DNA from: Bog-473 sp963721585
GTDB lineage: Bacteria; Actinomycetota; Acidimicrobiia; Acidimicrobiales; RAAP-2
Reading direction: 5' to 3'
DNA length: 64,000 nt
Assembly (NCBI GenBank): GCA_963721585.1
Contig: CAVRJN010000002.1
Location: forward strand, 62,001 to 126,000
The position numbers and the translations under genes are program-made. The notes beneath the pieces are model-generated. The model was given only the letters and a program-made list of their open reading frames with translations, did no database searches and was not told the DNA's origin. How positions within the stretch are numbered: the first letter of the stretch is position 1; each line of letters starts with the position of its first letter. Positions 37,404 through 45,508 of the stretch are shown here, piece after piece.

Positions 37404-38161
37404 TGCCGCTGGCCGGTTCGCTGGACATCCGCCCTTTGCTCTCGGGCTCGCCCGAGGTGGTGCTCGACGACGAGGCCGAGCTGCGGGTGGACGACGTCGA
37501 CATCCTGCAGGTCCTGTACGAGGTGCGGGTGGCCGACCGGGAGTCGCTGGTGCCCCCGGCGCTGAACCCGACCATCCCGCCGGTCGTGAGCTTCCTCGTC
37601 TACCGGGCCAAGGAGTCCGCGTTCGGCCCCTTCGCCCTGGCCCAGGTGCGGTTGACGGCCCGGTCGGGGGTGCGGCCCCGCGCCTACCTGGTCTCCGCCC
37701 GTTGCGACAATCCGGCGCTGTCGTCGTTGTTGGCCCGCTCGTGGGGCTTCCGGGTGACGCCCGGCGCAATCGCACTGCGGCGCTTCCATGACCGGGTGGA
37801 CTGCGTCGTTTCGGACGGGGACCGGACGATCCTGGACGTGTCGCTGATCGACCCGGTGCCGGTGACGGGGCACGACGTGCAGTACCCGCCTGGGATGCAT
37901 CTTGGTCGGGTGGAGCGCGACGGCGTGTGGGTGCCACGGATCGTGCAGGTGGACTCCGAGTACGAGTTCCGCCGGGCCGACCGCGGCCGGCCCTCGCTCA
38001 CCTCGTTCGACGCGTCGGCCTGGGGCGACGACCGCCTGGTGCCCGACATCGCCGTCTCGGCCAGCTTCGCCGCCTGCGACATGACGATCGCCAACGTCCG
38101 CTACATCTCCAATCCCGACATCCCGGCGTCCGAGGGGACCGAGAAGGTCTCGGACAAGTGA
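37403..38161 (+). CDS. Acetoacetate-decarboxylase-like (ADC-fold) protein
   Basis: A 252-residue protein starting in the TGATG overlap. The pattern PPALNPTIPPVVSFLVYRAKESAFGPFALAQVRL and the later RAYLVSARCDNPAL fit the acetoacetate decarboxylase superfamily. The classical Schiff-base Lys-Lys pair is not evident, so a hydratase, cyclase or other role known for ADC-like proteins is possible. It is co-translated with the LLM oxidoreductase, suggesting consecutive steps. Confidence 0.78.
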   Translation: MPLAGSLDIRPLLSGSPEVVLDDEAELRVDDVDILQVLYEVRVADRESLVPPALNPTIPPVVSFLVYRAKESAFGPFALAQVRLTARSGVRPRAYLVSARCDNPALSSLLARSWGFRVTPGAIALRRFHDRVDCVVSDGDRTILDVSLIDPVPVTGHDVQYPPGMHLGRVERDGVWVPRIVQVDSEYEFRRADRGRPSLTSFDASAWGDDRLVPDIAVSASFAACDMTIANVRYISNPDIPASEGTEKVSDK

Positions 38162-38247
38162 CCGACGGGCCGGGCGGCGAAGTGACCGCGCCGGGCGACT
38201 CGACCGCAGCCGCCGCCGCCGCTTCGCTCTCCGTATCCTGAGCAGCC

Positions 38248-39246
38248 GTGCCCTCAGACGACCCGACCTCGACCGTCGCCGACGAGGGGCTGCACCCGGC
38301 CGGCGACGACCCCGACTGGCAGGAGTCGGCCTACCTGGCCTGGCGTGATCCTTCGAGCGGCTTGGGCGGCAACCACCGCATCGGCAACGAGCTCAACCGG
38401 GCGACGGCCAACCTGTGGTGCGGGGTGTACCACGAGCGAGGGACCCGTTTCCGCTGCAACGGCGAAGGGCTTGAGCAGGTCGTGCTCGACGATGTTGCCG
38501 CCGGCGTGTTCGGTGTGGGTGCCGGGCCGCAGCGCATCTTCCACGACGGTGAGAAGCTGCGCTTCGTCCTGGATGCCGGCGGTGACGGCTGCCGCGCCGA
38601 CCTGGTGATCAGCGACGAGGGGGAGAGGTCGTTCGCCAATGCCACGACGTTCTCGGGGCCATCGGGGGCGACCGGCACGATCTTCTCCAACAACTTCCAC
38701 GTGGCCTGCCGTGTCAGCGGGACGGTCGAGCTCGACGGCCGTCGCTCCGAAGTGGCGGACGCTCCGGCCTGGCGCGATCACTCCTGGGGCGTGCGGCGCT
38801 GGGACAGCTTCGTCTCGAGCCGGAGCTTCGGCGGCTCACACGGAGCGGGCGACGATGCGCTGCACTTCCGGTTTGCGTCGATGGTCGGGTCCAACGGGAG
38901 CTTCTTCCGCATCGGCGCGCTCACACGCGCCGGCCGGAAGGTGCCCGTGGCGGACGCCGCCATGCTGGTGCACGTCGGCGACGACTCCCTGTCCTGCCCT
39001 TCGGCCGAAGTCCGTTACGAACTCGAGGACGGCGTGTCGACCGTCGTCCGCATCGACACGGTCGGCGGGATGATCGGGGTCACGGCGCAGCGCCACGGTT
39101 GGGAGTCGGTCGGCGACGTCACCGTCGACGGCGTGCCCGGTGGCTGGGGCTTCCTCGAGACGACCTTGAACGCCCGCAACGGATCGGCGCCACCCGGCTA
39201 CGTGCTCGGTGAGGCGATGACCAACGGCATCGTCCGGCCGACGTGA
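38248..39246 (+). CDS. Lipocalin-like DUF7064/DUF7065-type protein (second copy)
   Basis: A 332-residue protein with GTG 38248. It has the same architecture as the product of 25581-26615: an N-terminal WQESAYLAW plus GGNHRIGNE segment, strands in the middle, and the signature WRDHSWGVRRWD near residue 173. The two copies are diverged. It overlaps the phosphotransferase-fold gene (GTGA), as the other copy neighbours a similar gene. The biochemical role is unknown; both could bind or isomerise the pathway's lipid intermediate. Confidence 0.82.
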   Translation: MPSDDPTSTVADEGLHPAGDDPDWQESAYLAWRDPSSGLGGNHRIGNELNRATANLWCGVYHERGTRFRCNGEGLEQVVLDDVAAGVFGVGAGPQRIFHDGEKLRFVLDAGGDGCRADLVISDEGERSFANATTFSGPSGATGTIFSNNFHVACRVSGTVELDGRRSEVADAPAWRDHSWGVRRWDSFVSSRSFGGSHGAGDDALHFRFASMVGSNGSFFRIGALTRAGRKVPVADAAMLVHVGDDSLSCPSAEVRYELEDGVSTVVRIDTVGGMIGVTAQRHGWESVGDVTVDGVPGGWGFLETTLNARNGSAPPGYVLGEAMTNGIVRPT

Positions 39247-40712
39247 GGCAACCGGCGGAGGACCGCGCGTTGTACTACCGCCAGCTGCGGCGAACGGTCG
39301 CCACGGTCTTTGCACCCGAACTGACCAGCGCCACGGCGAAGGACGCGGTGGGATTGGTCGACCGGATCCTGGCCGAGTTCGTCGTCGAGGAGGAATGGGC
39401 GCCGGCGCTCAGCCAGGAATTCGGAGCCGAGTTCGAGGCGCTTCTCGACCTGCCCGTCGAGGGGGCCGAAGAGGTCGTGGCGCCGGCGCGCTTCGTCGAA
39501 CTGCGGAGTCTGGCGGCGGAGTTCGTCGCAGACAGCGCGGGCAGTGACGACCCGGCCGAACGTGCGAAGTGTCGCCGGCTCGTCGACGTCGAGCGCCGCT
39601 TCCTCGAGCGCGTCGACGAGTTGCGACAGATCGTCCTGGACGAGGAGCACGCGCCCGACGCGTCCGCATCGCCGACGGAGTCCTCGGTGAAGAGGGAGGA
39701 CCTACAAGCGTACTTCCGGGGGCGGTTTCCGGACTCGCCTGACCTCCGCGTGACCCAGCTGGACGTAGTGCCCGGTGGTCGATCCAAAGAGACGTTGCTG
39801 GTCTCGCTCACCGGCACCACCGAGCTTCCGAACGAGGTCATCGTCCGCAAGGACCGGCCGATCGGGTTGTTGGCCACCAAGGCGTCGGACGAATTCGCCA
39901 TTCTGCGGGCAGTGCACGACCACGGAGGGGTCCCCGTCGCACGACCGTTCTTCGCCGACGACGCCGACGACGCCGACGACGTCAGCACCCTGCTCGTCAT
40001 GGAGCGGGTGCGGGGCGAAAAAGCGGGTGAGTACTTCCCCGACCTGGCCAGGCCACCCGAGGAATACCGACACGCCATCGGGACGCAGCTGGCGACGGCG
40101 TTGGCCCATCTGCACTCCGTCCCGCTCGACACCCTGGCCGGGACCGGCCTCGACCTGGACGCGCAGGTCAACGAGGCATCCCTTTCGGCTGCCGTCAACG
40201 GCATGGCCATCCGAGTGGGCGAGCTCGGCGGGCCGCCCATCGCTGCCGTCCCGTTGGCGCGCCAGTGGCTGCTCGACCACGTCGACGACGTCGTCCCTTC
40301 CGGCCCGCTGTCCCTCTTGCAAGGTGATTTCGGACTCCACAACACACTGGTCGAGGGCGGGCGGGTCACGGCACTAGTGGACTGGGAGGCGGCCACCATC
40401 GGACCCCCGGCCCGCGAGCTCGGCGCGGCGTGGCCGGCGGCGACCGCCCTCATGGAATGGCCGGCTTTTGTCGCCGCCTACTGCTCGGCCGGGGGGTCGC
40501 CAGAGGCCGCCGACGAGTTGGCGGTCACGTTCTACCGAGTCTTCTTCGGGCTGGGCGCCTGCATGTCGAGCCGGACGGGCGGCCACCTCTTCCGCACCGG
40601 TGACAAACGAGACCTCCTGACCGCACACTCGGGGCTCGACGCCCACTTCCGGGCCCAGCGAAACCTCGTCCGCGCCCTGGCCGACGCTGACGCCCTTACC
40701 GACGAACCCTGA
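39243..40712 (+). CDS. Phosphotransferase-fold (APH-like) protein with N-terminal extension
   Basis: A 489-residue protein with GTG 39243 overlapping the previous stop. Residues 1-150 form a mainly helical extension. The kinase-like fold follows, with the catalytic loop LLQGDFGLHNTLV and metal segment ALVDWEAATIGPP. An acidic repeat DDADDADDV (about residues 239-247) comes from a tandem 9-base unit. The helical extension resembles the N-terminal region seen in some acyl-CoA-dehydrogenase-linked APH proteins. It is the last gene of the plus-strand arm. Confidence 0.88.
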   Translation: MRQPAEDRALYYRQLRRTVATVFAPELTSATAKDAVGLVDRILAEFVVEEEWAPALSQEFGAEFEALLDLPVEGAEEVVAPARFVELRSLAAEFVADSAGSDDPAERAKCRRLVDVERRFLERVDELRQIVLDEEHAPDASASPTESSVKREDLQAYFRGRFPDSPDLRVTQLDVVPGGRSKETLLVSLTGTTELPNEVIVRKDRPIGLLATKASDEFAILRAVHDHGGVPVARPFFADDADDADDVSTLLVMERVRGEKAGEYFPDLARPPEEYRHAIGTQLATALAHLHSVPLDTLAGTGLDLDAQVNEASLSAAVNGMAIRVGELGGPPIAAVPLARQWLLDHVDDVVPSGPLSLLQGDFGLHNTLVEGGRVTALVDWEAATIGPPARELGAAWPAATALMEWPAFVAAYCSAGGSPEAADELAVTFYRVFFGLGACMSSRTGGHLFRTGDKRDLLTAHSGLDAHFRAQRNLVRALADADALTDEP

Positions 40713-40729
40713 CGAACACCCGTCCGTCG

Positions 40730-41536
40730 TCAGAAGCTGCGCACGTGGACCGTGTCGAGCCGCTGCTCGCGGGGCCGGGTGACGATGAAGACGTGCACGT
40801 CGCCGATGTCGTCGACGCTCTGCCCGTTGTAGCGCCCCAACACCTCGGACAAGAGGCCCCGCTCGGTCCAGAGGGCGTGGGCGGCGGCGGTGTGGCCGGG
40901 GTCCCATGCGTAGTCAGTGGCGCCGCCACCGGCACCCGCCGCGGTGCCTTGCACGACCGTCGTCACCCGGATGTCGTCGTCGCGCACCTCTTGAGCCAAC
41001 ACCTTGCCGAACGCTTCGAGCGCGCACTTGGAGGCCACGTACATGGAGAGCATGGGGAACGGGTGCAGCGTCGACTCGCTCGAGGTGTTGACGATGTCGC
41101 CACCGCCGGCCGCCCTGAGCAGCGGCACGGCGGCCCGCGACGCGTAGACGGGTCCGAAGAAGTTGGTGGCCATCTGACGGGTGATGTCCTCGTCGTCGAG
41201 GAGCTCCACCGCGCAGGGTCGGTAGACGGCGGCGTGGTTGACCAACGCGTCGATCTTCCCGAAGTGCTCAGCGACCTGCGCGAAGGCGCCGCGCACGCTG
41301 TCGGGGTCCCCGACGTCGGTGGCGATCGGGACGGCTGACGCGCCGAACTCGGTGGCGACCTCTTCGAGGCGCGGTCGGGCCCGGGCCAGCATGATCACGG
41401 TCGCACCCTCCTGGACGAAGCGCCGCGTGATGCCGACCCCTGATCCGCTCGATGCGCCCGAGACCACCGCCACCTTCCCGTCCATGCTCCCCACGGCCGT
41501 CAGCCTCCGGTCCGCGGGGGCGTCGTCGTCGGGCAT
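40730..41536 (-). CDS. SDR-family oxidoreductase
   Basis: A 268-residue short-chain dehydrogenase; ATG 41536 is taken, with ATG 41485 (MDGKVAVVSG) as an alternative. The cofactor motif GASSGSGVG, the NHAA-type motif and the catalytic YVASK are present, with Ser in NTSSES. The C-terminus is longer than usual (GTAAGAGGGATDYAW and beyond). It converges on the phosphotransferase gene across 17 bases and is probably transcribed alone. Confidence 0.91.
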   Translation of the reverse strand: MPDDDAPADRRLTAVGSMDGKVAVVSGASSGSGVGITRRFVQEGATVIMLARARPRLEEVATEFGASAVPIATDVGDPDSVRGAFAQVAEHFGKIDALVNHAAVYRPCAVELLDDEDITRQMATNFFGPVYASRAAVPLLRAAGGGDIVNTSSESTLHPFPMLSMYVASKCALEAFGKVLAQEVRDDDIRVTTVVQGTAAGAGGGATDYAWDPGHTAAAHALWTERGLLSEVLGRYNGQSVDDIGDVHVFIVTRPREQRLDTVHVRSF

Positions 41537-41836
41537 CGCGCTGTCTGTGTCATGGGAGCGATGATCGCAGAAGGACTGAGGGAGCGACCTGGCCGCGTCC
41601 CGAGGGGCGACGATGGACGCGGCGAGAGTCGCACCCGTCGGCTGGTTCGGCGGCAAACAGTGTCCCGTTCTTTCCAAATGGCCGCACCCGGTGGGCACCG
41701 GGCGGGGGACGTAGACGGGCGGCAACGAGGGAGGAGCGGGGCGGCGGCCACGAGCACCGATGGCGCGTCGTGGGACCTCCGAGGGCCCAAAAAGTGAACG
41801 GGTCCTGCCAGCAATTTTGGAGAATGTTGCAGTATG
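41537..41836. other. Intergenic region without a recognisable gene
   Basis: Part of a gap of 408 bases between the divergent SDR and substrate-binding protein genes. Short open frames here have no SD and no family pattern. Apart from the promoter at 41837-41866 I see no further structure. Confidence 0.6.
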
Positions 41837-41866
41837 TTGACGCTCGGAACCCATAAACGGTATCCT
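41837..41866 (+). promoter_or_regulatory. Promoter of the Liv-type substrate-binding protein
   Basis: TTGACG (41837-41842) and TATCCT (41861-41866) are separated by 18 bases, a good sigma-70-type promoter for a high-GC organism. It predicts a leader of about 70 bases ending in AAGGAGG (41933-41939) and GTG 41945. Confidence 0.6.
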
Positions 41867-41944
41867 CTTTTGTCGCAGCGTCCGGGGGGCTCGTTGCGGC
41901 TTCATGGGCACAACTGCCGCCCCCTGATCCTCAAGGAGGAGACA

Positions 41945-43249
41945 GTGCTCACATCAGGTGCGATCAGGCGATCAGGCGGGCGGCGGGGAAGAACCAAGGC
42001 ACGGGCCGTGAGCCTCGGCATGTTGGCAATGGCCGCCCTCACCACGGCGACCCTCTCGGCCAGCGTGGTCGGCACCGCAGGCGGCACGGCCGGGGCGGCA
42101 GCTGCGCCGACCGAGAAGCCCGACGCCGCCACCCAATCAACCGTGACCATCGGCATGATCACCGACGGCGGAGGCAGCAGCTCCATCGGCACCGCTGCGC
42201 TGGTCGAGCAGGGCGCCAAGGCCGCCGTGTCCTACCTCAACGCGTACGAGGGTGGCCTGGCCGGCCACAAGGTCACGCTCTACGTCTGCGAGAACCAGTC
42301 CACGCCGGCCGGCGGCCAGACCTGTGCCAACGACATGGTGCAGCACGGCGTCGTCGCCGTCGTCGAGCCGTTCACCGGGCAGGGTGCCACTGAGGTCCCG
42401 ACCATCGTGGGCGCCGGCATCCCCTACATCGTCGTCAGCGGTGGCTCCACTGCCGAGCTCACCACGCCGGGTGCCTACGACCTCGAAGGCGGGTTCCCCG
42501 CCTACCTGGGTGCCATGGCACTGAGCGCGAAGGCGCACGGCCTCAAGAAGGTCACCTTCCTGGTCGAGAACGTGCCGGCGGCCATTCAAGGCGCGCAGGT
42601 GTTCGGCGCCATGGTCTACAAGGCGGCGGGTGTCGGCTTCTCGGTGGTTCCCGTCAACGAGGGCACCGCCGACATCAGCCCACAGATGCAGACGGCCGTG
42701 TCGGGTGGCGCGGACGCAGTCGGCATGGTCGGCGACGTGACGCTGTGCACGTCGTTCCTGCAGGCCTACAACACGCTCGGGCTCAAGCTGCCCAAGTACG
42801 TGCTCTCGACCTGCCAGGACTCGAGCATTCTCAACTCACCGACGCTCGACAAGACGCTCACGGGCTCGTACATCACGACCTCGACGGCCTCGTCCAAGGC
42901 GGACAACGCGCAATACGCCTTCATGATGAAGAAGTTCGCGCCGAAGGTGAGCCCGAATCCGAACGTCAGCAGCAACCAGGCCGATGGAGTGACCCCGGTA
43001 CTCGCGCTCGGCTCCATCATGAAGGGATCGACGCAGCCCGTCACCGCGGCCGGCGTCAAGGCGGCGACGGCGGCGGCGACGAACGTGACCATCCCGCTCT
43101 CGGGCGGCCTGACGTTCACCTGCAACGGCACGGCCATCCCCCTTCTCAAGTCGGTGTGCTCGGCGAGCGCCGGCATCGGCGTCGTCCAGAGCGGCAAGGC
43201 CGGCAAGGTCGTCTCGGTCAAGGTGTACAACCCGACGCCTCTGTTCTGA
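41945..43249 (+). CDS. Branched-chain amino-acid-type ABC transporter substrate-binding protein
   Basis: A 434-residue periplasmic-binding-fold (type I, LivJ-like) secreted protein. GTG 41945 follows a strong AAGGAGG. A signal peptide is evident: a basic N-terminus (RRSGGRRGRTKAR) then a hydrophobic stretch up to about residue 52. The mature part has TVTIGMITDGGGSSSIG, a Cys pair (YVCENQS, QTCANDM) and VEPFTGQGATEVP. It captures a ligand outside the membrane for the fused Liv permease at 45505-48357, encoded convergently nearby. Confidence 0.9.
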   Translation: MLTSGAIRRSGGRRGRTKARAVSLGMLAMAALTTATLSASVVGTAGGTAGAAAAPTEKPDAATQSTVTIGMITDGGGSSSIGTAALVEQGAKAAVSYLNAYEGGLAGHKVTLYVCENQSTPAGGQTCANDMVQHGVVAVVEPFTGQGATEVPTIVGAGIPYIVVSGGSTAELTTPGAYDLEGGFPAYLGAMALSAKAHGLKKVTFLVENVPAAIQGAQVFGAMVYKAAGVGFSVVPVNEGTADISPQMQTAVSGGADAVGMVGDVTLCTSFLQAYNTLGLKLPKYVLSTCQDSSILNSPTLDKTLTGSYITTSTASSKADNAQYAFMMKKFAPKVSPNPNVSSNQADGVTPVLALGSIMKGSTQPVTAAGVKAATAAATNVTIPLSGGLTFTCNGTAIPLLKSVCSASAGIGVVQSGKAGKVVSVKVYNPTPLF

Positions 43250-43299
43250 CGAGGAGGCTCTGGGCGGCCGGCTCTGCCGGCTCTGCGGGACCAGGCTGC

Positions 43300-43350
43300 G
43301 GGGGCGGTACCTCTCTCCGGGAGGGTCGCCCCCGTGGCTCCTCACGGGGG
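43300..43350 (+). terminator. Two overlapping GC-rich hairpins after the binding-protein gene
   Basis: GGGGGCG (43300-43306) pairs with CGCCCCC (43327-43333), with further pairing inside the loop. The last Cs can instead pair in CCCCCGTG-GCTCCT-CACGGGGG (43329-43350), an exact 8-base stem. The two structures are mutually exclusive. No U tract follows. Termination is likely; a switch is a speculative alternative. Confidence 0.55.
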
Positions 43351-43383
43351 CCTCACATTCTGCTCACAACCGTTCGCTAAACG

Positions 43384-44685
43384 ATGAGCATGCAGCGCGC
43401 AGGGAGGCCCATGATCGACGAACCCGCCCCAGGAGCTCCCATCCGCACCTCGCCGACACGAGTTGGCCGCCGTCGCAGCTGGGTCCCCGGGCTCGGCGTG
43501 ACCATGCTTTCGGTCGCAGCACTGGTGCTCAGTGCCTGCGGCAACAACAGCGGAAGCAGCAGCGGGACCACCGTGCCCCACGGCGCCGCGACGCCGGGCT
43601 CCACCGTGTACCGGTGGGGAGTCGTCGGCAACAAGGGCGCAATAACCCAACTCGAGCTCCAGACGCCGACCGCCATTGCCGGCATTCGCGGCAAGGTCGT
43701 CCAGATCGCCACCTCGAACTCCGACGGCTACGCGCGCACCTCGACCGGCGCCGTGTACGGCTGGGGAGTGAACAGCTACGGCGAGCTGGGCGACGGCCGG
43801 TTGTCGCCCTACGAAACGAAGGCCTTCAAGGTCCAATTCCCGGCTGGCGTCACGATCACCTCCCTCGCCAACCCCATGCCCTTCGACGGCGCGCTCGCCA
43901 TCGACTCGACTGGCCACGCCTGGGGCTGGGGTCTCAACGCAGCTGACGACCTTTGCCTCGCTGGGCTCGTCGAGAACCGTCCCCAGCAGCTTCCGCTCTC
44001 CGACGTGACGCTGGCCACAGGCGCCCGGACGCATGCGCTCTTCGACGCGCACGGCACCGTCTACTCCTGCGGGAGCGGCGATGCCGGTGAGCTCGGGAAC
44101 GGATCGACCGCCTCGGCCAGCAGCCCGACACCCGTCGTCGGATTGCCGAACGGGGTCAGGGTGGCCGCCCTGACGTCGTCGTGGGAGGGCTCGGGTGCGC
44201 TGCTGCGCAACGGCGACTACTACAACTGGGGCTACAACGCGGCAGGGCAACTCGGCAACAGCTCGACCACCAACAGTGCCGTGCCCGTCGAGGTCGCACT
44301 TCCCAACCCCGTCGCCGAGGTGTTCCAAGGTGGGAGCGGGCCCAAGAACGGCCAGACGATCGCCCTCCTGCGCAACCGTGCCGTCTGGACATGGGGAAAC
44401 AACGATCGCGGCCAGCTCGGCATCGGCAGCCGGACCGACTCCGATGTCCCGGTCCGGGTGCACGTGCCCAAGGACGCCATCTTCGTCAGCGTGAGCTCCG
44501 GCGGCTACGCCACCTACGCCGTCGATCAGACCGGCCAGCTCTGGGCCTGGGGCGACAACCGGAGCGGCCAGCTCGGCACGGGTTCAGGAACGGAACTGGC
44601 GACCGTCCCTGTCGAGGTCGGCGGGCATCTCACCCGGGTGTCGTCGACAGCGCAGAATGTCGCCGGCTTCGGAGCGCGCCGCTGA
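43384..44685 (+). CDS. RCC1-repeat lipoprotein (predicted seven-bladed propeller)
   Basis: A 433-residue predicted lipoprotein. A transmembrane signal (about residues 36-51) ends in the lipobox LSAC, so Cys52 would be lipidated and the protein held on the outer face of the membrane. A Ser/Gly linker is followed by seven RCC1-like units of about 50 residues, recognised by WGxNxxGELG/GQLG cores (for example YGWGVNSYGELGDG and WTWGNNDRGQLGIG). This count suits a complete propeller. The function is unknown; protein binding at the cell surface is plausible. Confidence 0.88.
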   Translation: MSMQRAGRPMIDEPAPGAPIRTSPTRVGRRRSWVPGLGVTMLSVAALVLSACGNNSGSSSGTTVPHGAATPGSTVYRWGVVGNKGAITQLELQTPTAIAGIRGKVVQIATSNSDGYARTSTGAVYGWGVNSYGELGDGRLSPYETKAFKVQFPAGVTITSLANPMPFDGALAIDSTGHAWGWGLNAADDLCLAGLVENRPQQLPLSDVTLATGARTHALFDAHGTVYSCGSGDAGELGNGSTASASSPTPVVGLPNGVRVAALTSSWEGSGALLRNGDYYNWGYNAAGQLGNSSTTNSAVPVEVALPNPVAEVFQGGSGPKNGQTIALLRNRAVWTWGNNDRGQLGIGSRTDSDVPVRVHVPKDAIFVSVSSGGYATYAVDQTGQLWAWGDNRSGQLGTGSGTELATVPVEVGGHLTRVSSTAQNVAGFGARR

Positions 44686-44725
44686 CCCGCATGACCGCCG
44701 CCGCGGTGCGACCACTGAGGGGCTG

Positions 44726-45508
44726 CTAGCTCCTCGAGACCGATCCGCTCAGGTAGGCGGACTCAATCGCGCTGGTGTCGTTGCGGTAGTTCTCGGCCGG
44801 GCCGGAGAGCACAATGCTGCCGTGCACCAGCACGATGGCCTCGTCGGCCACCTCGAGCGCCAGCTGCACGTGCTGTTCCACCATGATCACCGAGGCGCCG
44901 TGCTCGTCCGCTACACGCCTGATCACCGGCATGAGCGACTCGACGGCCACAGGCGCCAGACCCATCGACATCTCGTCGATGAGGAGCAACTTGGGCGACT
45001 GCACCAGCGCCCGGGCGATGGCCAGCATCTGCTGCTCCCCGCCGGAGAGGTCGCCCACGCGCAGCTTCTCGCGCCGCTGGAGCGCGGGGAAGAGCTCGAG
45101 GACCGGGTCGAGGTCGGCGCCCTTGGCCGCCAGCTTCAAGTTCTGAATGGGGGTCAGTTCGGTGAACAGGGCGCGGAAGTCGGGAACGAGCACCAGCCCG
45201 GCCCGGTTCATGCGCCGGGGCGAGGACCCCTTCACGGGCTGGCCGTTCAGGCGGATGCGGCCGGCGCGTGGCGGCAGGAACCCGGCCAGCGTCATGAGCA
45301 GCGTCGTCTTGCCGGCGCCGTTGGGGCCGAGAATCGTGAGCACGGTGCGAGGCTGCAGGCTGAACGTGATGTCGCGGGCGACGGTGAGCTTGCCGTAGCC
45401 GACATCGAGACCCTGCACCTCGAGGACCGGACCGCCGCGGTCCGACCCCCCTCTCGCGCGACCGTCATCTCCCGCCGCCGCGCCGTCGAGCACCGCCGCG
45501 CCGCTCAC
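44726..45508 (-). CDS. Liv-type ABC transporter ATP-binding protein (LivF-like)
   Basis: A 260-residue ATPase; GTG 45508 sits in a GTGA overlap with the fused transporter gene. Walker A is LGPNGAGKTT (about residues 59-68), the signature DLSGGEQQM, Walker B LLLIDEMSMGLAP, and the H-loop VEQHV. The LSxGLAP variant after Walker B is typical of LivF. It would form the ATPase heterodimer with the LivG domain of the fusion. Confidence 0.93.
   Translation of the reverse strand: MSGAAVLDGAAAGDDGRARGGSDRGGPVLEVQGLDVGYGKLTVARDITFSLQPRTVLTILGPNGAGKTTLLMTLAGFLPPRAGRIRLNGQPVKGSSPRRMNRAGLVLVPDFRALFTELTPIQNLKLAAKGADLDPVLELFPALQRREKLRVGDLSGGEQQMLAIARALVQSPKLLLIDEMSMGLAPVAVESLMPVIRRVADEHGASVIMVEQHVQLALEVADEAIVLVHGSIVLSGPAENYRNDTSAIESAYLSGSVSRS

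Noticed and set aside
38158..38241. A 27-codon frame in a GTGA overlap after the ADC-like gene
   Set aside because: The peptide is a low-complexity Ala/Ser/Gly string and the following gene has its own GTG. The overlap alone is not sufficient evidence.
26629..40712. Aminoglycoside or beta-lactam resistance genes (APH-like and beta-lactamase-like proteins)
   Set aside because: The hydrolase has no signal peptide, and all three genes are embedded in acyl-CoA operons. These families have many metabolic members.
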